Assembly: GCA_023512835.1 (NCBI GenBank)
Contig: CM042092.1
Span: 12,228,498-12,292,497, forward strand
DNA length: 64,000 bases
Direction: 5' to 3'
From: Taxillus chinensis
Lineage: Eukaryota; Streptophyta; Magnoliopsida; Santalales; Loranthaceae
In this document: piece after piece, positions 24,461 to 36,647 of the stretch
Layout of the letters: every line of letters starts with the position of its first letter
How positions within the stretch are numbered: the stretch's first letter is position 1
Notes under the pieces: generated by a model
The model's input: only the letters and a program-made list of their open reading frames with translations
Databases searched by the model: none
What the model was told of the DNA's origin: nothing
Made by a program: the position numbers and the translations under genes

Positions 24461-26689
24461 GTCAACAAATGACTGGATATGTAGAGGGTTACCTTTGATT
24501 TATTTGGGATGAGTTTGTTGGAGGCGTTTATGTTTGTATAGTTCTTTCTTAGAAGTCTCAACTTCAGTTCAAGGAAGATCAAAATGACTTTGTATAAAAG
24601 GACTCAAGGCATGGCCGAAATGACAATGATTGCCAACAGAAATCAACTCTAAGAAAGCACCGACAAATGCAAACGCCAAATGGTTGATAGTCAACAACCG
24701 TTAAGAGTGAGTCAACAGAGCTTCAAGTTAAATAAATTGTCTAGATTTGCGTAGTTGTATATATTTAGTCGTCTGGATTAACAACACAGGTCTGTTCTAC
24801 AACTCACGATCTTGAGTCTTGACAACTGAGAGGCCGAATTTCACAAATGGGTACGGGTCGAACTAGACCGCTTAAGATGGCGGACTACACTGTTTCCAAA
24901 CTCCACCTAGACAGACAGATTTTTAGGTGGTCTGACCACCATTACGAATAGTGTTTAAGTCACTTTTGGTTGGGTACAGATCAGGCCCAAATGGAAAAGT
25001 AAAAATCACATCCTAGAACATTTACACTAACCTCAACATACTTAGTTAAAATTTAACAAAAAATTTATCTTTTTTTAAAATTTAGTTATTCCTTTTCAAA
25101 ACTTCAAATAATAAACTCAATAATTGTTTAGCTATTTTAATAAAATATTAATATATTATAAAACGGAAAAAGAAAACAGTACAACTTCGGACAGAGATGG
25201 AGACGGAATCACCGGATTGGATGGAAACCGGGGGGGGGCGGCTTTCGTCGAACAGAGTTCATCGACCACTGGGTGGGTGGGATGGCAGGAGCAGGCGAGG
25301 GGCGGCGGGGTTGTGATAGGCGTTTGCATCTATGTCTTCGTCTGCGTCACGGGAGGGATCGTCAACGCAAATGAGTAATAAAAAAATAATATTAATGCTG
25401 ACCAAATTTTATTTGGCTAGCTAGATTTGTTGAGCCATTTTGAATTTTATCAAATTCCTGTAGTATGTGAAGAGGCTGTGTGGACTTGTTTTATGACATT
25501 TATTAAAATTATTGACTATATTTTAACTATAGCCAGCCCAATAACAATAAGAGTAGTCTCTTACGCCACTCCTCTTATAATACGCATGCCTGTTAACTGG
25601 GACTTGTCTGTGTTCCATTCTTTTTTTTCCCCTGGATCTTCCGCGTAAAAGTAGGCTGAAATCTCTAAAAACATTCAATGTTGACACCGTATATTTGGAT
25701 TCTCTGGTGCCCCAAAGTGAAGCAATGGGCCTATATCTATGGCTATGGCTATGGATAATCCTTCCTTTAGTGTGTGTGTGTGGTAAATCTCAATCACGTT
25801 GTGCCGTTTAAGCGGCACTTGTAAACTACTTACAGTATTACAGTATTGCAACCGAACAAAGTTAACATTTTAAAAGTCAAATATGTGTCTTATTTAATAG
25901 TTTGTAATTATTACGTGATCATACTGATGATACCCACGTTAAAATAATTTGATGTATGATTTTTATGCCTGCCAGACACTAAAGTTAAAATAATAATTGT
26001 TTTCAAAGAATATAAAAATACAATAATTTGTTCATAGAGATGTATATACAAAAAAACTTGTCCATATATTCCATAAGCTAAAGCTAAGAACCTTTTGAAA
26101 ACTAATTTTGCATTGCTTGCGGACACTTGGTTTGAAACGGGTCCAACACAATTACGCGGGAATTTTATTTGGTGTCCTCCTACGGAGGAGGAGGAGGGTC
26201 CCACGGGGATTGAGGATCCTGAAAATTGCATTTGCTTAAGCTGTCGTGCTAGGAACTCAATAATTAACCGAGTGCCGCCGATTAGACTGATTGGGACTCG
26301 CTTGGTGTCTCTCACACGCACATGCCATCCAATTCCCACAGAGACACAGACAGAGACAGAGACCACCCAAAAAAAAACCCCAACCGACTTATTGTCCCCC
26401 GATCCACACCGCGATAGGAAGACACGGGGAGGCAGCCTCACACCCAACTGTTATCGTTTTGGGTTGTGGTATGTTCCTGCAAATCATGAGCCCCTACCGC
26501 TACAAAATATATATGTGGGATGTGGCCTTGCCTTAGTATTTTTGGGGTTTTGGGAATTCTAAGGACCCACGCAGCCCATTATTCAAATCCCAACGGAACA
26601 TTCACTGCCCATCCAAGTCATTGTTTTTTTCCTTAAAACCGGAGTGACAGATTTTTTCCACTTGATTCCATTTAGATTTTATCGAAAGT
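24461..26689. other. Intergenic sequence, no supported gene
   Basis: Two overlapping ORFs on opposite strands (25911-26447 minus, 178 codons; 26095-26562 plus, 155 codons) share the same DNA and neither has a domain I know. A G-rich island at 25190-25330 also has no recognisable product. No element borders were found. Confidence 0.45.
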
Positions 26690-28318
26690 TGTCTTGTTGT
26701 TATCTCTGTTAAGTGTTCCGTAATATCAAAAGTCTTCTTAGCGTTGTGTCACGGGGTCAGATTTCCTGCCTCTCAACCCATTGGGGCACTTAGCTTCTCT
26801 ATCCACGGTCCGCTAAGTTTAGCCTTTGAGGGTTGAAGCGCACGTAGACTGGTTTCGCCCGCCACTGGGCTCATCAGGAGAACGGCTCCAGGTTCCCGAC
26901 CGGTTTGTGTAAGGATGGCCAAATCCCTTCTTCAACGTCAAGTCCTCGACTAGCGGCGTGCTCCCCGCATTCAACCGGGTCGGCACGTCGAACTCCGAAG
27001 GGGTTCCATCCGTTCTCCTCCACGAACTGCCTGGAACCTTCTCGCTGCGCACCATCTACGCTTCAACCAACCCCTCTCCTTTACGTAGCACGAATCCATT
27101 CCTGAATCGTGCCACTAAGAAACGTCCCGCCAGCACCACGCTGCTCGGGTCGTGACATTCTCCTCCACCCAATCCTCGCAACGCCCTCGTTGCGCTTGTC
27201 GACATCGCTTCCCCGCAGGCGATGGCATCGTTACCTTGACGCCCTCCCACTCGCCCAATGTCAACGGCTTGGACATCGCTTCCCGCAGGTTGCAACACCT
27301 TTACCAAGATGCTCGCCCCACTCGCCCAATGTCCAAAGGATAGGAGGCTTCCAAGATCGCTCGACGCGCTCCTTCGTACTCCCTTGCCCAACTCCGTATC
27401 ACACTCTAGGATACTCCAACTCTATGGACGCAAGGCGTGCAAGACACTATCGGTCGACTCACCTCTCGTGAGCTCCCACCTTGGGATCACGCTACTCGCG
27501 AGAGTGCTCGGCGAGTCTTCAGGATACGGGCCGGTTCGGCTCGATACCACTTGTCACGGGGTCGATTTCTGCGCCTCTCAACCCATTGGGGCACTTAGCT
27601 TCTCTATCCACGGTCCGCTAAGTTTAGCCTTTGAGGGTTGAAGCGCACGTAGACCGGGTTTCGCCTGCCACCGGGCTCATCGGAGAACGGCTCCGGTTCC
27701 CGACCGGTTTGTGTAAGGATGGCCAAATCCCTTCTTCAACGTCAAGTCCTCGACTAGCGGCGTGCTCCCCGCATTCAACCGGGTCGGCACGTCTGAACTC
27801 CGAAGGGGTTCCATCCGTTCTCCTCCACGAACTGCCTGGAACCTTCTCGCTGCGCACCATCTACGCTTCAACCAACCCCTCTCCTTTACGTAGCACGAAT
27901 CCATTCCTGAATCGTGCCACTAAGAAACGTCCCGCCAGCACCACGCTGCTCGGGTCGTGACAGTTGTCTGATCGAGCGACGTGTCCCGTTATGCGGCGGT
28001 ATCCGGGTTATGATGTCACTTTAATATCGAACCGGTTTGATCTCTCTACAAAGCGTGGATTGAGGGAGAGTTATAAGAAATCTCCAATTTTGTAAGTATC
28101 TCCGACCTATGGTATACTATCGATGTGTGACAAAAAGGAGAGATATTTGGGATGTTTGTTTCATATTGTTCAAGGATAAGAAAGTTAAGATATATATAAG
28201 AAAAAGAATGCTTTAAATGTCACGACGCGTTTTAAAGCTGTGTGGGTTAATGTGGCGAGTCCAAAGCGAACAGTATCGTAACACGTAATCGGGCCTTTAC
28301 CTATACCCGATTCTAACA
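26690..28318 (+). mobile_element. Family A short LTR element, copy 2, 5'-truncated and interrupted
   Basis: The 3' LTR (28153-28318, 166 bp, ending CCCGATTCTAACA) is preceded by a purine tract (AAAAAGGAGAGA, 28131-28142). It matches the LTRs of copy 1, for example ACGCGTTTTAAAG. The internal region matches copy 1 on both sides of a nested family B element: before it GTTCCGTAATATC and AAAGTCTTCT (about 26713-26738), after it CGACGTGTCCCG (27977-27988). A degraded primer-site-like sequence sits near 26678, but no 5' LTR is recognisable upstream, so the copy is truncated. There is no coding capacity. Confidence 0.75.
26747..27962 (-). mobile_element. Complete short LTR element, family B, nested in family A
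   Basis: Two direct LTRs of 411 bp each (26747-27157 and 27552-27962) begin TGTCAC and end GTGACA, and enclose 394 bp. On the minus strand the primer site TGGTATCGAGCC (27538-27549) follows the 5' LTR after two bases. The purine tract GGGTGGAGGAGAA (about 27158-27170) precedes the 3' LTR, so the element reads leftwards. A 4-bp duplication GTTG flanks it (26743-26746 and 27963-27966). The interior has no gag, protease or polymerase motif, and the short ORFs there (27056-27391 minus, 27109-27471 plus) are not convincing genes. The LTRs differ at only a handful of positions, several of them single-base indels, so the insertion looks recent. Confidence 0.88.
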
Positions 28319-28697
28319 ATAGATGTGATTATGATTAAATTTGAGCAGGTTATATTATTTTGTTAAATTAAATTTTTAGTTTTCTCTTGGATCAATAGAA
28401 TTGCTCAAGCCGTTCAATTCGATTTATTTAATTTTCGATCGCTTGGTCTGTGAAATTAAATCATATTAATAATTATATCATTTATTTAATCAGTTTATTT
28501 GATTTTCAGTTGAATTAGCAGGTTAATCAATTCGATTTATTTGATTTTCGAATGATCGTTTTATCAGTTTTTCCTGTCACGCTTGCATAAATAATTGAAA
28601 AATTTTGAACTCTCAATCGACTATTTTCAGTATACTTGGCCGCCAGTCATTTTTGGGTCGCCGGTTATTTGACTCGTTAAACTTTTTCCCAACTACT
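28319..28697. other. Spacer between family A element and hAT element
   Basis: AT-rich sequence with repeated blocks of the form TTCGATTTATTTGATTTTCG (for example 28420-28438 and 28529-28548), a short imperfect internal repeat. No gene is visible. Confidence 0.5.
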
Positions 28698-29344
28698 AGG
28701 GCCGGCCCTAGGCTTTTGCAGCCTAAGGTGGTCAATTGAGGCCCCCGATTTTTTTGGGCTCCAAAATTTTGCAGCCCTTTCTCTTTGAGCCGAGGCCCTA
28801 GTTCGCGCGAAAGGAAATAAACGTAGGCCCTAGCCCTTTCTCGCCTCATCTCTTCTCTTGCGTCGTGCAGTTAGCATCTCCCTCAGTCGCACGCCTCCAA
28901 CGGACAATCAGAGGCCCCCCTTGCAGTCTCACCTCGACGGATCGGCGCCGCAGTTCGCCTCTCCCTCGGTCTCGAGCCCTCGACGGACGGATCGACCGTT
29001 GACACCTCTCCCTCGCCTCGATGTTGACGCAGCGACGCCTCTCCCTCGTGTGTCGCCTCGACGCCGACGGATCTGCAACCACCTCTCCCTCGGTCCCTCT
29101 CTCGCCTCGACGCCAGACGAACGGATCCACCGTTCACGGTCCACGCGACGTCACAACCCGCCGCCCGCGAGCACGCAGTCCACTGTCCATGCCTCAACGA
29201 CGCCAGACGGATCCACCGTCCACGGCTGATGGCTCTACAGTTTGCAGAGTTAAACAGCAACTCAGCAATGACAAGGTAACACGGCTTCTTAGGGCCCTAT
29301 TCGAAAACTTCACTTAGGGCCACCCAAACACTAGAGCCGCCCTG
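28698..29344. mobile_element. GC-rich non-autonomous hAT-type transposon
   Basis: The 8-bp direct repeat CAACTACT occurs at 28690-28697 and 29345-29352 and flanks a 647-bp unit. Its ends are inverted: AGGGCCGGCCCTAG on the left, and on the right, read inversely, CAGGGCGGCTCTAG. An 8-bp target duplication with CAGGG-type termini is characteristic of the hAT superfamily. The interior (about 28850-29260) is far more GC-rich than its surroundings and contains repeated CTCTCCCTCG and CCTCGACG blocks. Overlapping ORFs on both strands reflect this composition. No transposase or BED zinc-finger motif is visible, so the element is non-autonomous. Strand is undetermined. Confidence 0.82.
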
Positions 29345-30569
29345 CAACTACTGTATACATTTATAATCGTTTTACATCAAATTACTACAAACATTCTTCA
29401 AATTATGAGGCGGCGTTGGTTTCTATGAGGCTGGTTAATTTTTGCTATTTCTACTTTTATAGGTATATACGCCCCTTAAGTTTATGGAAAAGATAGTGAG
29501 AGTTACCTTTTCCTGGGGAGACATAAGAGAGACACTGTAAGGTGACATGAATTTGAAATGGTCTACAAAAGAGCAAAAAATCATTAAACATAATTATTTT
29601 GAATTAGTTAAATGCAATGAATATTTTTATCAAAACCTACCACGAATACATGAATGTTTAATTCACATTATAAGTTAAATATATTATTACTTCTCCCAAT
29701 TTTTCAAAGCTTTTAGCTTCTCCCGAGTGACTTGGGTTAAAACACGTATGGTGGCGTGACATATTTTAGCTAGTTGCAACATGGTATACTTACCGTACCA
29801 TTCCTCTCCTCCTCTCCAACCGAACGAAATTGGGGCATTGAGAAATTTGAAGGCCAAGGCAAAGATGGGAATCAACATGACAAATATATAAATTATCGAT
29901 CGTGGTTGGTGCAATCGGGGGGATTGCACACACCAAGGCCGAAGCACATCTAAAAAGCGGCTGAGTTTTGATTTAATGGTAAGAGGCAGGCATGATGCAA
30001 GCGTTAGGCTTGCAAGAAGTATTTTCAATGTTTTATACGGGATATTTGACCAAAGGCTGCTTGGTCCCTACTCAATCTTTGTTGATTAATTCATTAATTT
30101 GTTAGTAGTAGTGATTGATTTGCTGGAAGAGCCCAAAAATGTTTTTAAAAAATAAATACATTTAAAAAAAAAAAAGTTAGGCCTGCCTAGATGCATGTGT
30201 CCATTCTCACATGCCCCCCAACGAGGCTTTTCCCTCTTTTTGGCGGCCCTGTGTTTCATCAGTGTTGGTGCCCCTCATAAAGCACGCCATAGGTTTCTAG
30301 CTTCAACCCTTGGAAAGCTCGAGAGGCAGTAGCAATTTAATCGTATTATATTATTATAAGCAAATTAATTAATAACAAGAGCAAGTGCATGAATGAAGGG
30401 AAGAAATAGAATGATAATAATAAATTAATGGTTGTCTTCGAAAAAGATGATGCTCGGGATTGGATGCACGTGGCTGAGCAATTAGTGATACTCATTGAAC
30501 CCCCCGCTCTTACGATTGATCCTTTTGAATGGAATTGCATAATAATTAGCTCACATGATCATATAGTTA

Positions 30570-30619
<50 letters not shown>

Positions 30620-31053
30620 TATGATACAAACGAGAAAAAAAACAACATTTACCCTCACAATTAAAGTGTGCTGTTATTGAAGTGACGCAGAAGCTTGAAA
30701 AGGACAATCGCATAATCAACCATACGTCCCTCTGAGTTGATGTTGGACGACCAACGCCCAAACCATGAAACGTATTGGCTATTGTAGCCAAAACTCTGTT
30801 ATGATACAAAGTCTTCGCGTAAATAGTAGGGAATAAGAACTTTTGAGTTTCCTCAATGCAATATTTGTCGCTGACCCAAGCGCCATCGATCATCACTCAA
30901 CTTAGAAGCTGTAAATTTTCAGAACGCTTCACTATGTTTCCGGAGTCTGGGCCAGCATGCATCCAACGTTAAGTGGACCGCAGGAGTCTAGTTCAATCTC
31001 TCTTAACCATCCGATGCATCTCACGTAACATACACACACAAACAAACATATAC
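29345..31053. other. Intergenic sequence
   Basis: No gene is supported. ORFs at 29687-30028 and 30573-30896 (minus) show no domain. A TA microsatellite occupies 30572-30616. Confidence 0.5.
30572..30616. repeat. (TA)n microsatellite
   Basis: About 22 uninterrupted TA units. Confidence 0.95.
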
Positions 31054-31343
31054 GTAGTTCCATAATTTACCTATGTATATATCCAGTAATATTTTATATT
31101 AAACCTCATGTTCTCGGATTTTTCCACAAATTATTTTTACGCTCGCCAATTAGATATGTTGAACATACTTATCAAAGGAGATATGAAAACAAATAAACAA
31201 AAGTCAATGGGTAGGGGGTGGGCACAAGATGGCCACCTATTAGGTGGAAAACTGATTTTGGTCTTCTAGATAGTCACCAATTTCAGTTGACATATAAGGT
31301 TTGAAATTTGAGCCAATTTTCATAAATTTTCACCTTAAGCGAT
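31054..31343 (+). repeat. Direct duplication, left copy
   Basis: Begins GTAGTTCCATAATTTACCT and ends ACCTTAAGCGAT. It is repeated in the same orientation at 31688-32306 (apart from the insertion there) after a spacer of 344 bp. It carries a short extra block near 31230-31244 that the right copy lacks. Confidence 0.9.
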
Positions 31344-31687
31344 GATTATTCATTCAATCACAATAATAATCGTTACTTTAATAAGTCTTAAGGCATCAAG
31401 CACATGAAAGTACATAACTCTAAGAATTGCTAATAAAGTGTTCAACCAGTGTTAAAACTTGATATTTGAAATAACCTTTGTGAGTATACTAATAGAATTA
31501 TATTTCATACTAAACTTCTATACCAAAATATCTCATTCATTTATAATTTCTCAAATAAAATAAAACCCGTCATCGATATGTTTTGTGCAACATGATGAAC
31601 TTGTTCTCTGCTAAACAAATGACACTCTACCTTTCACATTACACTTTCATATGCTTTCGAATAATTTACAAGTCTTCAATCATAAAA
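31344..31687. other. Spacer between duplicated copies
   Basis: AT-rich single-copy spacer without a gene. It may be part of the original duplicated unit, lost from the outer side of one copy. Confidence 0.5.
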
Positions 31688-32306
31688 GTAGTTCCATAAT
31701 TTACCTATATATATATATATATCCATAATATTTTATATATTAAACCTCATGTTGTTGGAGTATGTGGCTCATATAGGGTGTATGAGAGATACCAGTAGAA
31801 GGCCGGGCAAGCGAGTAGAGTGCTGCAGAGTGAGGGGAGCGGAGCGGCGCGGAACGGAATAGAGCCCAGGCGGTTTGGGGGGTGCGGGAGACTCCGCCCA
31901 CCGCGGTATAGACTAAGATAACTATATATATTGTTGTAAACCCTAGTGATGAATTGCAGCTGATAATAATAAAACAGAAACGCTGTCTCTCTCCCGTGGA
32001 CGTACCCGATTTTGAAAAACCACGTAAATCCTGTGTTCTTATGCAATTACGTGTGTGCGTGTGTATGTCGATTCTAGTTTTACACATGTTCTCGGATTTT
32101 TTCACAAATTTTTTTACGCTCGCCAAATAGATATGTTGAACATATTTATCAAAGGAGATATGAAAACAAATAAACAAAAGTCAACGGGTAGGTGGGTGGG
32201 CACAAGATGGAAAACTGATTTTGGTCTTCTAGATAGTCCCCAATTTCAGTTGACATATAAGGTTTGAAATTTGAGCCAATTTTCATAAATTTTCACCTTA
32301 AGCGAT
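31688..32306 (+). repeat. Direct duplication, right copy, split by a solo LTR
   Basis: Matches 31054-31343 closely, but is interrupted between CCTCATGT and TCTCGG by the 332-bp LTR at 31753-32084 plus a 5-bp duplication. The left copy preserves the empty site CCTCATGTTCTCGG. Confidence 0.9.
31753..32084. mobile_element. Copia-type solo LTR (332 bp)
   Basis: Starts TGTTGGAG and ends TTTTACA. It is flanked by a perfect 5-bp duplication CATGT (31748-31752 and 32085-32089). The empty site is present in the sister repeat near 31107, which fixes both borders. The interior block CCCGTGGACGTA...CCACGTAAATCCTGTG (about 31994-32034) is typical of plant Ty1/Copia LTR 3' parts. This favours + orientation but is not decisive. 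No internal element sequence is left. Confidence 0.88.
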
Positions 32307-33956
32307 AAGGTGATCTTCTTATTAAAACAAATTTCCAGTTTAAGGAAAAGAAATAACTTAAACTTGTCAATTGACAGTTTTAAATTTTCAAATTAAGTGA
32401 CTTCAAACATGCATGTTAACTCACAAGCGAACTTATGATTTTTCGTAATAAAGTGAACTTTTGTTTTGAGAAAAAGAGTTAGCCCGGGCTTGCAGTTTAA
32501 TAAATGTATATAATTTAAATGGTTAATAAATATATAAATATGTAAAAATTTAATAACAAGTCATTATATATTATAAAAAATTATATTTGTATATTTTTAA
32601 ATTTTAAACAATAAGTTTAAATAATTTAATTGTATAATTATTTTACTATATTTATATAAAGAAACATACAAAAATTATTGTACTAAATAATATAATATCA
32701 ATTTACTAAGTAATAAATAAATACCATTTACCTAGACAATACTACCATATGGTTTTAATCTTATGGTATGTTATTATTCACCACTAAAACAATAATGCAT
32801 TAATGATTGATATTACAAGTATCATGTAGCTAATATATTGTTATTAAAACATTTGTAATAATATAAAAAATGAAAAGCTAGCATTTATAATATTATATAT
32901 ATGTGGTTTGTTAATCCTTAAAAGTTTCAATAAAAATTAGCAATGAGCGCAAACTGATTACAAGCTCGCATTTAAGTTGATTTAAACAATTTTAAATTGC
33001 AAGCTGGTACAATTGTACACTCAAGTTAACACTTTCTCTTAGATTGAAATGTTACATTATTAGAAAAATTACAAGTTTGTTTTGTAGTTATGCCTAAATT
33101 AAAGTATGAAGTATTCATATTTGAAAATTTTAAAATCACAATTTAGCGTTATCGTAAGTTAAGGCTAAATCTTTCTCTTAAAAGTTGATATCATTAACAA
33201 GCCTACAAGCTTGGCTCGTGAGTCAAGTAAAAAGTTTAAAGTCACTCTATTTGAAATCCGTTTCGAAAGTTTCAGAATTTGTGACTATAAGCTTAGAAAA
33301 CTTCTCAAAATCAAAAGTTTAGAGTGTTTGCATTTAAACCGCAAGTTTAGCCTAATGTTTAAATAGAAAGTTCATACAAATCCCAATGAAACCGTCACCG
33401 TCATGCAAAGTCGACGTTTGTGAATACGAGTAATGGTATAAGAATTCAAAAATATATAAAGGTCTCATCCTTAGGATATTGAGTTTATCTTTGAACCACA
33501 AAAAACTATGTTGAAAAAATATATTATATGTAAAAGCATAAAGTTTATTTAAGTTGTTAAAATAAAATATTGTCAACTAAGGTATATTATATTATTTATC
33601 TTATAATGTCAATTAAGAGAATTCTAGAATTCTCTATTTGCATTTTTGAATTAGTTTGAAAAGATAGTTTAATAAAAATGTCTAAAACTACACATTTCAA
33701 ATTATATATTATAATCAAAATTTTAATAAAATAAATAGTAACTCTTTAAATTTAAATCAATATTATTTGCTATCCATTTATTAAAATTTCATATTTTTCA
33801 TATTTACCTTTTCATTTAAAATAATAAATAAATATTTAAAATAATAGTTTGATTAATAAATGATTAAATTAAAAGGACTAAAAAGTGTGTTTAAATTATT
33901 CAAATAAAATATTTTTAATTATTTTGAAAAATTAAATTTAAAAATACTATACTGAA
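32307..33956. other. AT-rich intergenic sequence
   Basis: No gene or element is recognisable. Only scattered short ORFs are present, the best being 74 codons on the minus strand at 33352-33576, with no domain. Confidence 0.55.
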
Positions 33957-34665
33957 AGTACGGGTGCTGCCCACTATAACGGGGGTGTGATCTACCTATT
34001 ACTGTACCTTGCTCCCGCCTAGACGGATAGTAAAATTTTAAAACCGTACCCGCCTGATGTATAGGCGGGGCGGGATACCCCGTTCTATGGCGGGGTTGGC
34101 AGGAGAGGCTTCATTCGCACGCTCCCTGCCATTAGCTTTTATTAATCTCTCTTAAGAAAGCCTTACCTTTTAGAGGTTCCACGAAGGAGTTGATAGGATT
34201 GATTCGGGTCATATCTGGGGTGAAATCAACCTACTATCGCCTCCTGTTCCCATTTAGGCGATAGATCAAATTTTAAAATTGTATCTCATTTTATATGTAA
34301 GCTTTAATGTATCTTCGAATGAGGTTTTATCCATATGTATCTTTTATCGTTTTTTTATTGAATTTATTCATATTAATAATTTTGCTTAAATCAAATTTCT
34401 ATATCATTTTTAACCAAAAAAATTATCAAAAATAATTTAATTTTATAATAATAAATATCATTCAAAAGTATCAAAAATCATAAATAATTGTTACATAATA
34501 ATATTTAAAGTATTATAAAATTATAAATAAAGATTATTAAAATTAGCCGGAATGAGGGCGGGGTGGGGTATCCTGCTGCCTATTATTGATCTCATCTTGG
34601 CCTGAGCGGGATGTTAAGTTTTAAAACTACATCCTACTCTTGTCTGGACGGGGTAAATTAAATCG
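33957..34665. repeat. Dispersed repeat C, copy 1
   Basis: About 700 bp that aligns in the same orientation with 46937-47600. It has G/C-rich blocks on AT-rich background: ATGTATAGGCGGGGCGGG near 34057, GCTTTTATTAATCTCTC near 34134, and a shared AATAATTTAATTTTATAATAATAAATAT near 34431. Three degenerate direct units of about 75 bp (near 33995, 34230 and 34580) share the order CTACCTATTA, CCCGCCTAG, TTTTAAAA. No terminal inverted repeat or target duplication was identified, so the class is unknown. Confidence 0.7.
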
Positions 34666-36647
34666 ACTAATAATTAAAAATAATATAGAGGATTGAACAC
34701 ACATAAAGAAATAGATTTAAAATTGATACTTCACACGGGGTATAAAAGTAATTAAATACATTTGCCTTTAACATAAATACACGTCCTTATTTTGTCTCCA
34801 TCAAGAGAAGTATATTATTTAATCAAGGGGGTGGGACATTTTAGTGTGCACTTATTGTAAAATACTGATAACAATTTGAGCAGTGTGCACACTTATGAAT
34901 TATGATCATAACAGTTGAATAGAAATTCATCAGTGCTTTACAATTCCATTTTATGTGCTTCCAGCTAGCTGGTATGCACATGCGCGGAGCTAATTGTCTT
35001 TCGGTGTTCATTATTTAATTTCATCAAAGATCAACGTGTAAAGTGACTGGGCGAGTGTTGTTTAACTGCATCAGTCAATCAATATTTTACATAACTAACA
35101 TAATAATTTCCCCCTCAAAATAAACATATCATTAACCTATTTAATTAATACGAGCTCATTCTAGATCACAATAAAAGTCAAACGTTTATGAAAGCCATGT
35201 TAGTGGTGGATATACATTTGCCAAGAGAAATGTTTCCTTCCTTCCTTCTTTCTTTCTTTTTATAATGGAGGGCGTCAATGAACTCTTGTTACTTTGGAAA
35301 TATAATAATTTTGTTGTGTCACGTCATAAAATTTTTTATATATCATCATAATTTTTCAACCCAAACTAATTATCTGAAGAGTTTATAGTGACATGCATGC
35401 ATGTATTTTCAAACTTAAAATCTGGGAGACGAACAATCCAATAAATTTGGAAAATATCACATGCAAAAATTGTCCGACCCGTAGTCTAAGTCTAGCGTTT
35501 CATTTTTAAGATACCATTTCTTCCTTGCTTAATATATAAGGCTCGGGTATGGGAAAGAAAAATAAATAAATTGATTTTCATAAAAAAAAAATAAAAATAA
35601 AAACAATTATAAAACTCATACATTTTAAACCAAAATTTAAATCCTTAATTGAATTTGGTGTATCAAACATGTTTTCATTGTAAGTTGTATCAAACATAAA
35701 TTGCTGTATAAATTATTGCTTTGAATTCCATGTGTGGGCCTATGGAATCTACAGATCTAGAAGTTTGTTAGATGTATTGATGCCTTATATTGAATTTTGA
35801 CCATGTTGGTTCTAAGATTTGAGTTTATGAGCTCAAATTTAGCTCTTTAAAAAAAGGAACGTGGAATGCGAAGTAAATTGCATACCTATTTAACTGAAAT
35901 TATTATTAAACTCTTAAATAAATTGCAATTGAGATTGGGTAGAATATCATAACCTTTTGTTTTTTTTTATTTTTATATGAACGAAAAAATTAATATATTT
36001 TAAAAAACAAAGTTAAAAAATTGATTACCATATATTATAATATGTTCATATATTAAAGTAACTATATGTATGTGTATATGGCGTTTGGGCCGTTGGCACT
36101 TGACATTGACGAGTGTATGACCTGTTGCTGGGTGCAAGGGGTGAGAGTCTAGAAGTAGTGTGAGGGTGGGGTCAAGCACCGGCCTAGGTACGAGGTATGG
36201 CCCAATTATCACTTGGCAAATCTTCAACCCTGCCCACCGATGTTGACTGTATACATGTATAGGTTCAAAAATATTCAAAAACTACCCATTTCTGCCTACT
36301 AGATTTTTCTATTCCCTCCTGGTCTCTGTTTTTTCTTTCCCCTTTCTCCCAAATGCACTATAGATCTTAAGAACCATCCAATTACATATTTACAGACAGG
36401 TCTGACCTAGGGATGGACAAAATCACGACAGTTAAAAAAGCCTCTGTATAGTGTTTTACTCGACTTTTATACTTTTGTTCTCGTGCTGCACATAAACATC
36501 CATGCCAACGAGTAAATTTAAATTCTCTCGTTAAAGTTAAGTCCCACCAAAATATGTTAAATTTGTCCTATGTTCGAGTCTCGTTGCAACAAAAATATGT
36601 TTAATATGACTTTTTTTTTCAATCGGTGATAGCATTTTTAATAAAGT
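34666..36647. other. AT-rich intergenic sequence
   Basis: No gene supported. A 92-codon minus-strand ORF at 36000-36278 has no recognised domain. A short CT-rich run lies at 35229-35260. Confidence 0.5.

Noticed and set aside
25911..26562. Overlapping ORFs of 178 (minus) and 155 (plus) codons
   Set aside because: Both use the same DNA on opposite strands, neither shows a recognised motif, and the composition explains the lack of stops.
28846..29317. Several ORFs of 71-125 codons on both strands
   Set aside because: They lie inside the GC-rich repetitive interior of the hAT element, and their Arg/Ser/Pro-rich products reflect base composition.
30573..30896. 107-codon minus-strand ORF
   Set aside because: It briefly looked like a retroelement fragment (DGAWVSDKY), but no ordered motifs support that and it ends in the TA microsatellite.
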